In this document: positions 8,885 through 21,002 of the stretch, piece after piece | Layout: each line of letters opens with the position of its first letter | Numbering within the stretch: position 1 is the stretch's first letter | From: Candidatus Cryosericum septentrionale | GTDB lineage: Bacteria; Caldisericota; Caldisericia; Cryosericales; Cryosericaceae | Assembly (NCBI RefSeq): GCF_003570995.1 | Contig: NZ_QXIY01000008.1 | Location: 1-64,000 of the forward strand | Length of the DNA: 64,000 nucleotides | Direction: 5' to 3' | Made by a program: the position numbers and the translations under genes | The notes under the pieces: model-generated | Seen by the model: the letters and a program-made list of their open reading frames with translations, nothing else | Told to the model about the DNA's origin: nothing | The model's database searches: none

Positions 8885-9816
8885 CACGACACCTTCCTTT
8901 CGACGTAGCGGATACGTGGGTCGAGCCAGGCATACGTGAGGTCTACCATGAAGTTCAGGAACACCAGCAGGGCGCTGTAAAAGATGGTCACGCCCAGGAT
9001 GGTCGTGTAGTCGCGGTCATTGATACTGGTGACGTAGTAACGGCCCAGACCCGGGATTGCGAAGATCTTCTCGACAACAAAACTTCCCGTGAACACCGCC
9101 GCGATAAGCGGCCCCAACACCGTAACGACCGGGATGAGGATGTTGCGAAGTGCGTGCCGGAAAATGACAAGGCGCTCAGAGAGTCCTTTTGCCCGTGCCG
9201 TCGTGATGTACTCCTGGCGCAGGACCTCGAGCATGGACGAGCGCACAAGACGTGCTAGGAATGCTATCGGATACCCTGCCAGCGTAAAGGCGGGAAGGAT
9301 AATCTGTTTTATGGAACCCCAGCCAGCGGCAGGCACGAGGTGTAGTCCCAAGGCAAAGATGAACATGAGCAATACCGCCATGATGAAGTTGGGAACGGAT
9401 ACGCCCAGGAGCGCGACGAACATCACAAGATTGTCCTGCCAGCCGTTCTGCTTGAGTGCACCCCAGATGCCCAGCGGGATGCCGATGCCGACGGCAAGAA
9501 TCACCGCCACCACTCCCAATGCAGCCGACACAGGAAATCCATCGTTGATGATGTTGTTGACGGTACGGTCCGTGTACTTGAAACTGGGACCGAGGTCACC
9601 CCGCAGAAGGTTCTTCATGTAGTCGACATACTGCTTCCAGAGCGGGTCGTCCAAGTGATAGCGGGCCTCGAGGTTCTTGATGATCTGAGCTGGCAGCTTC
9701 TTTTCGCGGGAGAAGGGCCCCGATGGAAGCAGGCGCATCATGAAGAAGGTAGCGGATGCGACAATGAGGACGACAAGAATCATCGAGAGCACACGTTGCA
9801 GAATAAACTTGAGCAT
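8884..9816 (-). CDS. oppB: Oligopeptide ABC transporter permease OppB
   Basis: A 310-residue permease with an N-terminal membrane helix (MILVVLIVASATFFMMRL), the family GDLGPSFKY segment, and an EAA loop (SSMLEVLRQEYITTARAKG) that docks to the ATPases. It forms the translocation channel with OppC. The start has GGAGG 5 bases upstream. It is separated from oppA by a hairpin with a T-tract, so expression should be lower than that of the binding protein. Confidence 0.93.
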   Translation of the reverse strand: MLKFILQRVLSMILVVLIVASATFFMMRLLPSGPFSREKKLPAQIIKNLEARYHLDDPLWKQYVDYMKNLLRGDLGPSFKYTDRTVNNIINDGFPVSAALGVVAVILAVGIGIPLGIWGALKQNGWQDNLVMFVALLGVSVPNFIMAVLLMFIFALGLHLVPAAGWGSIKQIILPAFTLAGYPIAFLARLVRSSMLEVLRQEYITTARAKGLSERLVIFRHALRNILIPVVTVLGPLIAAVFTGSFVVEKIFAIPGLGRYYVTSINDRDYTTILGVTIFYSALLVFLNFMVDLTYAWLDPRIRYVERKVS

Positions 9817-9830
9817 AGGACCTCCATAGA

Positions 9831-9874
9831 TAAAACTGGGGGCGGCTCTCCACCTTCCAGAGTAGAGCCGCCCC
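9831..9874 (-). terminator. Attenuator-type terminator between oppA and oppB
   Basis: Perfect 11-bp stem (GGGGCGGCTCT, arms 9864-9874 and 9839-9849) with a 14-base loop, followed on the minus strand by CAGTTTTATC. It lies 52 bases past the oppA stop and 22 before oppB, which suits partial termination giving more OppA than membrane subunits. Confidence 0.75.
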
Positions 9875-9926
9875 GCTTCTTTTCCTGTCTAGATCGTGTG
9901 TGCCGCCGTCAAGATGTTTCTGACAG

Positions 9927-11636
9927 CTATCCCATGTAGGCGTTCTTCCAGTCGACAAATCCCAGCGTCGACTGGTAGAAGTTCTTGATGCTCTTCTTCA
10001 GGAGCACCGTGTTCGTGTAGTAGTAGATTGGAAGAATGGGCATATCTGTCATGAGGATCTTCTCTGCGGCATGCAGTGTCGCCATGCGCGCCTTCGGGTC
10101 GGTAGTCGCCTTGGCCTTTGCGATGAGAGCATCGTAAGACTTGTTGCTCCAGCCGGTGCCGTTGTTTCCGCCATTCGTTACAAACATGTCCAGGAACGTG
10201 TTGGGGTCCATGTAGTCACCAATCCAGCCCGCACGCGCAACAGTGTAGTTGAGGTTTGTCCGGTCATCCAGGTAGACGCCCCACTCCTCGTTCTTGAGGG
10301 TGCAGGTAATACCAAGGTTCTTCTTCCACATCTGCTGGATCGCCTCGGCAATGGATTTGTGTGCCTGGGAGGTGTTGTAGAGCAGTGTGAAGGCTGGGAA
10401 CCCCTTGCCATTGGGATAACCGGCCTGAGCAAGCAATGCCTTTGCAGTCGCGATATCGTTGTCCTTGTAGAAACTCACCTGGGAAGCCTTGCGGAAATCG
10501 CTGCCAGGAAGCGCGTCTGCAATACCGTAGGGAACATACGCCAGCGCGGGGACCTGTCCGCCCTGAGTGATGGACTGCGTGATGCCCTTGCGGTTGATCG
10601 CAAGCGTCAAAGCCTTACGCACGCGGACGTCGTTGAACGGCTTCTTGGTGACATTGAACATATAGTAGTATGTCCCCAGGTACGGAAGGATTTGTGCATC
10701 GCCTGAGGCGACCAGCTTGGGCAACTCTGAGATGGGTACGGTGGCCGACGCATCCAACTGACCGCTCTGGAACATCGAAAGCGCAGTTGACTCATCCTCG
10801 ACCATGTAGTAGGTGATTTTCGTGAGCTTGACCTTGCTCTTGTCCCAGTACGTCGGGTTATTGACGAAGACCATCTTCTCATTGTGCGACCACTGCGTGA
10901 CCTTGAACGGTCCATCGGTGACGAAGTTTGTGACATCGGAGGCCCACTTGTCATTCTTGCTGACAACAGCCTTGCAGACTGGCATCAGCGTAGGGAACGC
11001 CGTCAAGTTGAGGAAGTAGACGGTGGGCGACTGGAGATAGACCTTGAGCGTCTTGGCATTCAGTGCCCTGACGCCGATGTTCTTGCTGGGGTCGATCTCT
11101 TTCGCCATGTCCGGAACGGGGACGTCCTTGCCCCCTACTTTCTTCGTAAGAGGATTGCCTTTGGCGTCGACAGCCTGGACATAGTACTTGCTGCCGACCT
11201 TGATGGACGTGTTGAAAGCTTCACCGCCATACACATAGTAGAGCTGGTAGGCGTACGCAGCAGCCAGTTCCGGGGTGAGAGCGCGCTTCCAGGCATATTC
11301 GAAGTCATACGCTGTGACTGGCGTTCCGTTCGTCCAGTACGCATCGCGAAGCGTAAACACATATGTCTTCAGGTCCTTGGAGATCGTCCAGCTCTTCGCA
11401 ATCGCTGGCTGTGGCATATTCTTGTTGTCGATACGCGTCAATCCGTCAAAGACCTGCAGTATGATGTTGGCTTCCGGAATGCCCTGTGAAAGGGCTGGAT
11501 CGATCGTCGCGGGCTCAGTCGCCAGGTTGTACGTTACCTCCTGAGCAACTGCCTTTGCTGACGGTACAACAGATAGACCACCAAAGAATGAGACCACAAC
11601 AACCAGTATCAAGACAAGTGACAGTGCTTTCCTCAT
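9927..11636 (-). CDS. oppA: Oligopeptide-binding protein OppA
   Basis: A 569-residue extracytoplasmic solute-binding protein of SBP family 5. A cleavable signal peptide is clear: MRKALS, a hydrophobic core LVLILVVVVSFFGG, then a likely SPase I site around AKAVA/Q. There is no lipobox cysteine, so it is not a classical lipoprotein. The mature start EVTYNLATEPATIDPAL is the standard OppA lobe I opening. It captures peptides for OppBCDF. A longer frame to 11921 exists, but the ATG at 11636 has GGGGAGG seven bases upstream and begins the signal peptide. The 180-base region upstream presumably holds the operon promoter, but I see no convincing -35/-10 pair. Confidence 0.95.
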   Translation of the reverse strand: MRKALSLVLILVVVVSFFGGLSVVPSAKAVAQEVTYNLATEPATIDPALSQGIPEANIILQVFDGLTRIDNKNMPQPAIAKSWTISKDLKTYVFTLRDAYWTNGTPVTAYDFEYAWKRALTPELAAAYAYQLYYVYGGEAFNTSIKVGSKYYVQAVDAKGNPLTKKVGGKDVPVPDMAKEIDPSKNIGVRALNAKTLKVYLQSPTVYFLNLTAFPTLMPVCKAVVSKNDKWASDVTNFVTDGPFKVTQWSHNEKMVFVNNPTYWDKSKVKLTKITYYMVEDESTALSMFQSGQLDASATVPISELPKLVASGDAQILPYLGTYYYMFNVTKKPFNDVRVRKALTLAINRKGITQSITQGGQVPALAYVPYGIADALPGSDFRKASQVSFYKDNDIATAKALLAQAGYPNGKGFPAFTLLYNTSQAHKSIAEAIQQMWKKNLGITCTLKNEEWGVYLDDRTNLNYTVARAGWIGDYMDPNTFLDMFVTNGGNNGTGWSNKSYDALIAKAKATTDPKARMATLHAAEKILMTDMPILPIYYYTNTVLLKKSIKNFYQSTLGFVDWKNAYMG

Positions 11637-11817
11637 TGAATAGCCTCCCCTTTCCCAACAGGATTTGTCGCTCACGCGACTATTTCTAATGTTATCAGCT
11701 GGCGGACAAAATACAATGGGGCGAGACCAAAAGTCCCAATCCTTCTCTCGGTTAACACTACAGTATACAGAAGTGCCGTTCTTCGTGACCGGCGCTTCTG
11801 CACACAGCCGGTTCCAG

Positions 11818-12780
11818 CTACTTGCCCTTCGCAGTTCGAACCGGCGGAGTAGCCTCTGAAGAAGCGTCCTTGAAGAGCTCTTTGATGGTGCCGAGACTTC
11901 CCATGAGGGCGCTGCTTTCATACGGCAGGAACACCTTGTTGGATGGGTTTGCGCTGATAGCTTCGAGCGTCTCCATGTACTTCAGCGCCAAAACGTCCTG
12001 GGAGGCGCCACCCTCGTGGATGCCCTGAAAATACGCAATCGTCGCTTGCTTGCGAGCGTTGGCGACTGTGATCAACGCCTGCCCCTCACCCTCAGCACTG
12101 AGGATCCTCTGCTGCCGATCGCCCTCGGCACGAAGAATCGCAGCCTGCTTCTCTCCTTCGGCCTTGTTGATCTCGGCTTCCTTGAATCCTTCGGCCTCGA
12201 GAATAACGGCACGTTTGCTACGCTCCGCCTTCATCTGCCGCGTCATGGCCTCGAGGATCTCGGCCGGTGGGTTCACCGCCTTGATTTCCGCACGCGTGAC
12301 CTTGACGCCCCACGGGTCCGTCGCAACGTCGACGATCTGAGTCAGCTCGTTGTTGACATTCTCGCGCGAGACCAGAAGCTCATCAAGGTTCAAACTGCCC
12401 GAGATGTTGCGAATAGACGTCATCGTGAGCTTGAGGATGGCCTCGTTGAGATTGCGCACCTCATAGACCGACTTCACAGGGTCCGTGAGATAGTAGTACA
12501 AAACGATGTCGATGCTCGTAGGAACGTTGTCCTTTGTGATGACGGCCTGGGGTGGATAGTCCCACGCCTGTTCCCGCAAGTCGACGACCGCCCTCACGCT
12601 ATCGAGGATAGGGATCAGGAAATGCAGGCCGGGCTTCAGGTCCCGGCTGAATTTCCCGAGGCGCTCGATGATGACAGCGGTGCTCTGACGCACGATGATG
12701 ATGTACCGCAGAGCGAAGATGAGAACAACCACAATACCAACCACCCACCAGACAATGGACCAGTTGAACGTTAATGGCAT
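11818..12780 (-). CDS. SPFH/band-7 membrane protein (QmcA/stomatin type)
   Basis: 320 residues: one N-terminal membrane anchor (VWWVVGIVVVLIFALRYIII), then the SPFH domain beginning IIERLGKFSRDLKPGLHF and a long charged coiled coil (about 180-240, with repeated AEGEKQAA/RAEGD elements). Such proteins form membrane microdomain scaffolds and are routinely paired with an NfeD protein, which is the gene immediately upstream (9 bases apart). The ATG is preceded by GGAGG. The specific client is unknown. Confidence 0.9.
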   Translation of the reverse strand: MPLTFNWSIVWWVVGIVVVLIFALRYIIIVRQSTAVIIERLGKFSRDLKPGLHFLIPILDSVRAVVDLREQAWDYPPQAVITKDNVPTSIDIVLYYYLTDPVKSVYEVRNLNEAILKLTMTSIRNISGSLNLDELLVSRENVNNELTQIVDVATDPWGVKVTRAEIKAVNPPAEILEAMTRQMKAERSKRAVILEAEGFKEAEINKAEGEKQAAILRAEGDRQQRILSAEGEGQALITVANARKQATIAYFQGIHEGGASQDVLALKYMETLEAISANPSNKVFLPYESSALMGSLGTIKELFKDASSEATPPVRTAKGK

Positions 12781-12789
12781 GAGTACCTC

Positions 12790-13218
12790 CTATTCCTTTC
12801 TCACAGTCAGGGTGACGCCTTCGATCGAGACTACGACAACCTTGTCGCCAATGGCAGCTACGGCTGTCTCATCATTGAGAATGGCTCTCCACGTCGTGCC
12901 CTTGAGCGCCACGCGTCCTGCACCGTCAGCTGGGATAGCCATGACGACGCTGGCCGTCTTCCCTAGCATCTCTTCAGTATTCGTTCGCATCTTGGAACCA
13001 CCTCTCAACAAACGCGAATTGATGTAACGCCCAACGAGTGCCATGAGCGCAAACGATACCAGGAAGAACATAAGAAACTGCACTGACGTGTTGAACCCGG
13101 CCCAGCAAAACAGGAGCGCAGCGACGGCCCCACCCGAAAACCAAACCAGCAGGTAGTATGGAAGGAAGGCATCTACCACGGCACAGACGACTGCCATCGT
13201 TATCCAAAAACCAATCAT
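12790..13218 (-). CDS. NfeD-family membrane protein
   Basis: 142 residues with three to four hydrophobic helices (about 1-75) followed by a small beta-barrel OB-fold domain (MRTNTEEMLGKTASVVMAIP ... TLTVRKE at the end), the short NfeD1b architecture. It works with the SPFH protein encoded 9 bases downstream, probably in membrane organisation or protein quality control. The ATG at 13218 has GGAGG five bases upstream. A GTG two codons earlier overlaps that site and is rejected. Confidence 0.87.
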   Translation of the reverse strand: MIGFWITMAVVCAVVDAFLPYYLLVWFSGGAVAALLFCWAGFNTSVQFLMFFLVSFALMALVGRYINSRLLRGGSKMRTNTEEMLGKTASVVMAIPADGAGRVALKGTTWRAILNDETAVAAIGDKVVVVSIEGVTLTVRKE

Positions 13219-13266
13219 GAACACCTCCCCGTAACGGAAACCCCTTCGTCGCGTAGTACTGCTGTC

Positions 13267-13294
13267 ATTCTAGTATCATGCGTACGCAGTTCAA
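13267..13294 (-). promoter_or_regulatory. Predicted promoter of nfeD-SPFH pair
   Basis: TTGAAC (13294-13289) and TAGAAT (13272-13267) with a 16-base spacer, about 48 bases upstream of the nfeD start. Confidence 0.45.
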
Positions 13295-13336
13295 GAGGAA
13301 AGCGGGGCAATCGCGCGAGCGGATCCGCGACGCATG

Positions 13337-15457
13337 CTACACTTTCTTCAGCTGGGCATACTGTGTGGCCAGCTTCTTGATGCCAACCTTCTTGAAATCG
13401 ATGACCACATACTGATTGTTGCCATCGTAGAACACCTCCAGCACTTTCCCGGTACCAAAGATATTGTGCATGACCGTGTCGCCCTCGATGAGCTCGGGTC
13501 GCTCGCGAGACGATACTCCGGCAACCTTCTCCCTGGTCAGTTCCATCTCCTTGATGAAACGCGATGGCTCCTGGAATCCCGAGCCGTAGTAGCTGGTGCG
13601 CTGCGTGCAGTACGTTATTGAGAGTTCCTTGCGCGCGCGTGTGCATGCGACGTAGAACAGCCGTCGCTCTTCTTCGATGTCGGCGCTGCTGTCCAATGCC
13701 CGGCGGTGGGGAAAGACCCCTTCCTCAGCACCGACGACGAACACGTCGCTGAACTCGAGACCCTTGGCCGAGTGCGCCGTGATGAGCAAGACCCCTGTTC
13801 CCGTGCCTGGCTTCATACTGTCCTGGTCCTGTATGAGCGCCACCTGCGACAGATAGGCCCCCAGCGAGCAGTCCTCGCTCATCCTGTCGAACTCATCGAC
13901 AGTGCGCATGAACTCCCCGAGATTTTCGCGTCTCGACTGCCGTTCGAAGTCGCCTTCCTCACCTTCGTCGCTGTATTGTTCAAGAAGTCCCGACGAGGCA
14001 AACACGAGGTTGGCCGCACTGATCGCCGACTCGCCCGCCGCGCCGATGTGCACAATGAGATCGACAAATGCCTCCAACTTGTCCTTGGTCTTGCCGGCCT
14101 TCGCCTGCCCGACCCATTCGGGCAATGCCATGAACCACGACGTGCCATGCTCGGCCGCCAGCTGCTTCAGTTCGGAGAGGCTCTTGTCGCCGAACCCCCG
14201 GGAAGGCCGGCTCACTGCCCGCTCGAACGCAAGATTGTCGCTGGGGTTGAAACCAAGCCGGAGATATGCGAGAACGTCCTTCACTTCCTGCCGTTGGTAG
14301 AACTTCAACCCACCGACAATCTGATAGGGGATATTCGACGCGAGCAGCGCTTCCTCGATGACACGAGACTGGCTATTCATCCGATAAATGACCGCCATGT
14401 CTCGAGGATCTGCACCGCCCCGGACCAGCGCATCGATGCTCGAGGCGACGAAGCTAGCTTCTTCCTCCGGCGTCAGAGCTTCGAACAGATGCACAGGAGT
14501 ACCTGTTCCGTTGTCCGTCCAGAGCTTCTTCGCAAAACGCGTCCGGTTGCGTGCCACCAGGGAATTCGCCGCGTCGAGGATGGACTGCGTCGACCGGTAG
14601 TTCTGCTCAAGCTTGACGACCATCGCACCCGGATAGTCCTTCTCGAACCCGAGAATAAGCTTGCTGTTAGCGCCACGGAACGCATAGATGCTCTGATCAT
14701 CGTCACCGACAACCGTGACGTTGCCATGCGTCTTCGAAAGCCGCTTGACCAGTTCATACTGCATTTTGTTCACATCCTGGTACTCGTCCACCAGAACATG
14801 TTCGAACTTCGAGCCGTAGTACTCCTCAACCTCCGGACACTTGTCGAACAATCGGATGACCAGCGCAATGAGATCGTCGAAATCCAGCAGATTCCCTTGC
14901 TGGAGACGCTTCTGATAGAGCTTATAGACAGTCGCCGTCGCCTTCTCGATATAGCTGTAACCATAGTCAGAGAGCTCTTCGGGACCAACTAGATTCGACT
15001 TCGCATCGGAAATGCGATAAACGATCTTCTGTGGCTCGTAGGTCTTCGGGTCCATGTTCAGCTCTTTGAGGACCTGTCGTACAAGACGTGTGCGGTCATC
15101 TTCGTCAATGATGACGAACCTGTTCGTGTAGCCCAGCCCAAGTTTCTCGATCTGCTCTCTCAGGATACGGCCGCACAGCGAGTGAAACGTGCCGATCCAC
15201 AGTCCCTTGCGGGAGAGGTCGGTCCCAATGAGCACATCGACGCGCGAGCGCATCTCGCCTGCTGCCTTGTTGGTGAACGTGACGGCCATGATGTGCGATG
15301 GGGCAATACCACGCTTGGTGATGAGATATGCGAGCTTATAGGTGATGACTCTGGTCTTGCCCGAGCCCGCTCCCGCAAGAACGAGGCAGGGACCCTTGCA
15401 TTTCTCGACAGCCCTGAGCTGCTGTGGGTTAAGGTCTCCCTGGAAATCCAGAGGCAT
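13337..15457 (-). CDS. pcrA: ATP-dependent DNA helicase PcrA/UvrD
   Basis: A 706-residue superfamily 1A 3'-5' helicase. In order: GAGSGKTRVITYKLA (motif I), VTFTNKAAGEM (Ia), LVDEYQDVN (II), GDDDQSIYAFRGA (III), LEQNYRSTQ (IV), TAHSAKGLEFSDVFVVG (V) and RRLFYVACTRARKEL (VI). The C-terminal 70 residues (GDTVMHNIFGTGKVL) are the Tudor-like domain that binds RNA polymerase in PcrA. It acts in nucleotide excision repair, replication restart and removal of stalled complexes. It starts with ATG overlapping the upstream gene's TGA (TGATG). No recB- or rep-like partner is adjacent. Confidence 0.95.
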   Translation of the reverse strand: MPLDFQGDLNPQQLRAVEKCKGPCLVLAGAGSGKTRVITYKLAYLITKRGIAPSHIMAVTFTNKAAGEMRSRVDVLIGTDLSRKGLWIGTFHSLCGRILREQIEKLGLGYTNRFVIIDEDDRTRLVRQVLKELNMDPKTYEPQKIVYRISDAKSNLVGPEELSDYGYSYIEKATATVYKLYQKRLQQGNLLDFDDLIALVIRLFDKCPEVEEYYGSKFEHVLVDEYQDVNKMQYELVKRLSKTHGNVTVVGDDDQSIYAFRGANSKLILGFEKDYPGAMVVKLEQNYRSTQSILDAANSLVARNRTRFAKKLWTDNGTGTPVHLFEALTPEEEASFVASSIDALVRGGADPRDMAVIYRMNSQSRVIEEALLASNIPYQIVGGLKFYQRQEVKDVLAYLRLGFNPSDNLAFERAVSRPSRGFGDKSLSELKQLAAEHGTSWFMALPEWVGQAKAGKTKDKLEAFVDLIVHIGAAGESAISAANLVFASSGLLEQYSDEGEEGDFERQSRRENLGEFMRTVDEFDRMSEDCSLGAYLSQVALIQDQDSMKPGTGTGVLLITAHSAKGLEFSDVFVVGAEEGVFPHRRALDSSADIEEERRLFYVACTRARKELSITYCTQRTSYYGSGFQEPSRFIKEMELTREKVAGVSSRERPELIEGDTVMHNIFGTGKVLEVFYDGNNQYVVIDFKKVGIKKLATQYAQLKKV

Positions 15458-16053
15458 CAGGCGGCTCCGCCGAAAGTCATCGTCAAAAGCACCAGGACAC
15501 CAAGCCCGAGCAGCGTCGGGAGGAGGTAGAGAACAAGTGCCTTCGCTGTGCTCTTCTCATAAAAGAAGCGGACCGCCAGGACTCCCATGACGAGCACATA
15601 CAGGACAGCTCCATAGGCGAAGACATCGAGAAAGATACCGCTTGCCACACCGGCCATGAGTATCCCGACCACACGCAGAGCCGCTCCCACCAGCCCGGAA
15701 AAGCTGAGGGCAACATACATGTGCGGAGCCGCAGTGCGCTTCCATACAAGTTGCGCTATGGCGTCAATGATAACCACCGACAACATCACGAGAACAAAGG
15801 GCTCGGTCACAAACGTCCAGAACGTCCCCGGAGCTTGTTGTGCTTGGGTAATGGCGTCTGTCATCTGGCTTGTGAGACCAACAGACTTCAGGAGGCCGAC
15901 GATATCCATGAGGCGGAAACTCATCGCATCGATGACACCTGTCAGCAGCAAGGCAATCAGGGCCGCGAGTACTGACGGATGCTCACGAATCCGGCGCATG
16001 CCCTCGGCGGGGCGTCTCACAAACAGGAACAGCAGATCGATGAAATATCCCAC
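15457..16053 (-). CDS. Yip1-domain multispanning membrane protein
   Basis: 198 residues. A short cytoplasmic start (FLFVRRPAEGMRRIREHPSV, the usual Yip1 lead-in) is followed by about five membrane helices, the last ending in LVLLTMTFGGAA. It starts with GTG at 16053 behind AAGGAG at six bases. A longer upstream ATG frame lacks a site. The stop overlaps the pcrA start, so the two are co-translated. The function is unknown. Yip1 proteins in bacteria have no established role. Confidence 0.75.
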   Translation of the reverse strand: MGYFIDLLFLFVRRPAEGMRRIREHPSVLAALIALLLTGVIDAMSFRLMDIVGLLKSVGLTSQMTDAITQAQQAPGTFWTFVTEPFVLVMLSVVIIDAIAQLVWKRTAAPHMYVALSFSGLVGAALRVVGILMAGVASGIFLDVFAYGAVLYVLVMGVLAVRFFYEKSTAKALVLYLLPTLLGLGVLVLLTMTFGGAA

Positions 16054-16195
16054 GTCTATCTCCTTTTCATATGCAGCGACGATCAAAAAGTACGCTCGGC
16101 AGACATCTACGTGCCTGCCACAGAGGGCGTGGTTCAGTATACCGAGGAACCGGCCCCAGCCAACGGTGACCGCCGCTGCCGGTCGTCACGCCTTG

Positions 16196-16223
16196 TTGAC
16201 GCGCCGCAAGCTGGGCTCATACT
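16196..16223 (+). promoter_or_regulatory. Predicted promoter of CvpA-like gene
   Basis: TTGACG (16196-16201) and CATACT (16218-16223), 16-base spacer, 35 bases upstream of the GTG start. Confidence 0.45.
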
Positions 16224-16258
16224 AAAAAAGGGACGGGCAGGCGCATCGGAGGTGCCAA

Positions 16259-16702
16259 GTGCTGTTCGACACGATCTTCGTCATATCAGCAGCGATCATT
16301 ATCGCCCGGAACCTGTTTGCCAAGCAGGGTAAGATTGGCATATCCCTTCTGGCAATCGGCCTGTCCGCACTCCTGACGGCCTCGCTTACGCCGTATTACG
16401 TCAGCTTCATCAGGCTCCCGAATCAAGGCCTTGCTACTGTCGCCTATTACATCGTAACCTACCTGCTCTTCTATGTTCTGATTGCCGTTCCCGCTACTAT
16501 CCTCTCGTCGATCATCAACATCGCTATCGCAGGACTTCTGTTGGGACTAGTGACGCATCTTCTGCCCGTTTCCCTCTCGGCCGGTCTCGTGAGCAAGAGC
16601 CGCATCTATCCCCTGATGACACCCCTGTTTGCCAGACTCCCTCCGATCAATGTCCAGGCTCTGGGAGGCTGGCTCCACAATCTACTGCCCGGAAGCCACT
16701 AG
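16259..16702 (+). CDS. CvpA-like small integral membrane protein
   Basis: 147 residues with four hydrophobic helices: MLFDTIFVISAAIII, IGISLLAIGLSALLTASL, VAYYIVTYLLFYVLIAVPAT and INIAIAGLLLGLVTHLL. The order and length fit the CvpA (colicin V production) family of membrane proteins of unclear function, but similarity judged by eye is only moderate. It starts with GTG six bases after GGAGG. It is convergent with the cation efflux gene 12 bases downstream. Confidence 0.55.
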   Translation: MLFDTIFVISAAIIIARNLFAKQGKIGISLLAIGLSALLTASLTPYYVSFIRLPNQGLATVAYYIVTYLLFYVLIAVPATILSSIINIAIAGLLLGLVTHLLPVSLSAGLVSKSRIYPLMTPLFARLPPINVQALGGWLHNLLPGSH

Positions 16703-16714
16703 GAGGCCGCGGCG

Positions 16715-17635
16715 CTACGCCTTGTCGCGTGTGCCGGGTTCCACGTGAACGACAACCTCCTCGACCGTTGGGACAGACGCCTTGATACACTTCTCGACTT
16801 GCTCGGCAAGCTCGTGTCCTGACGCGACGGAGATGGTCGGCAGAACGTCGAGATGAAGGTCGACGGCGAGATCGCTGCCCTCGAACCGGGTGCGGATGCT
16901 ATGCGCATCCTGGACTCCCGGGATCGACTCCGCCGCAGCCCTGATGCTCTCCACCACACCCTGGTCCGCACTTCGACCAATGAGGATATTGATGTTCGGC
17001 AGGAGGATACCAAGAGCGAACCTGATGATCAGCACAGCAACGATGACCGTGATGATGGGGTCGAGCACCGTCCACCGCTGCCCACCAGCGACGACAGCGG
17101 TAATGCCCACGAACGTGCCAAACGAGGACATCGAGTCGGAACGGTTTTCCCAGGCGTTTGCGACAATGCCCTGGTTGTTCAGCCTCTTTCCCCATCGGAG
17201 GTTGTAGTGATAGAGATACTCCTTGCACACTGCGGTGACAAGAGCTCCAGCCATCGCAATCCAGCTGATTTCATATCTCAGGCCGTGGTTGACGATTTGG
17301 TCGATCCGGATGACCCCCGATCGGATGAAACTCGCGCCGACTCCCACCAATATCAGGCCAAAAGCTGCAGCCATAAGCGTCTCGACGCGCTTGTGACCAT
17401 ACTGATGGTCTGCGTCCGGCGGTTTGGCGGCGATACGCAGGCTGATAAGGAGAAGGATGTCGGTTACAAAGTCTGACGCCGAATGTACTCCGTCTGCCAG
17501 AACGGCCTGGCTGTGGCCGAAGTAGCCTGCCAGAACCTTCAGAAGCGACAGGCCCAGATTTGCCCCTGCCACCCTCCACGTTATCCTCGCCCCTGTCTGG
17601 GCACGCTCAGCATCACTCAGCCCTGTCATTGTCAT
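16715..17635 (-). CDS. Cation diffusion facilitator (CDF) metal efflux protein
   Basis: 306 residues, a standard CDF length. Six membrane helices are followed by a cytoplasmic C-terminal metal-sensing domain (from about 215). The helix 2 metal site DGVHSASDFVTD gives HxxxD, and the loop ADHQYGHKRVE is the usual CDF signature. It exports a divalent metal such as Zn2+, Fe2+ or Mn2+ by proton antiport, and selectivity cannot be read here. The ATG at 17635 follows GAGAGGAC. The open frame extends 81 codons upstream without homology and is rejected. A strong promoter lies at 17752-17779. Confidence 0.92.
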   Translation of the reverse strand: MTMTGLSDAERAQTGARITWRVAGANLGLSLLKVLAGYFGHSQAVLADGVHSASDFVTDILLLISLRIAAKPPDADHQYGHKRVETLMAAAFGLILVGVGASFIRSGVIRIDQIVNHGLRYEISWIAMAGALVTAVCKEYLYHYNLRWGKRLNNQGIVANAWENRSDSMSSFGTFVGITAVVAGGQRWTVLDPIITVIVAVLIIRFALGILLPNINILIGRSADQGVVESIRAAAESIPGVQDAHSIRTRFEGSDLAVDLHLDVLPTISVASGHELAEQVEKCIKASVPTVEEVVVHVEPGTRDKA

Positions 17636-17751
17636 ATGTCCTCTCGCATCATATCGGTGTGGAGGTCCCGCGGCAATGCCGCTGCAGTGACTGCCCGACT
17701 GTCCTCGTCTGATCCTCTCTGACGTGTGTCCTTGCTTGGGCACACGCTCGA

Positions 17752-17779
17752 AGTATAAGTTCGTACATCTCCCTGTCAA
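17752..17779 (-). promoter_or_regulatory. Predicted promoter of the cation efflux gene
   Basis: Consensus TTGACA (17779-17774) and TATACT (17757-17752), 16-base spacer. It leaves a leader of roughly 110 bases before the ATG at 17635, in which I recognise no riboswitch. Confidence 0.65.
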
Positions 17780-17871
17780 CAAGAAAACACTGCATGCATG
17801 CGAACCGAAACTGGAGGCTGTTGCGCCGAAATTCGCCTCCACCAGCAACGAGATTGTCTCACAGTCCCTCG

Positions 17872-20952
<3,081 letters not shown>

Positions 20953-21002
20953 AGCCGAGGACAGCAGTCGAACACCGCCTACTTGACCGTCATATCGCCT
21001 CT

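Noticed and set aside
13706..14992. 428-codon open frame on the plus strand
   Set aside because: Antisense shadow of pcrA, whose helicase motifs on the minus strand are complete; the plus translation has no recognisable domain.
17636..17751. Possible Mn2+ or other metal riboswitch in the cation efflux leader
   Set aside because: Only short imperfect stems are seen, and no conserved riboswitch core could be recognised.
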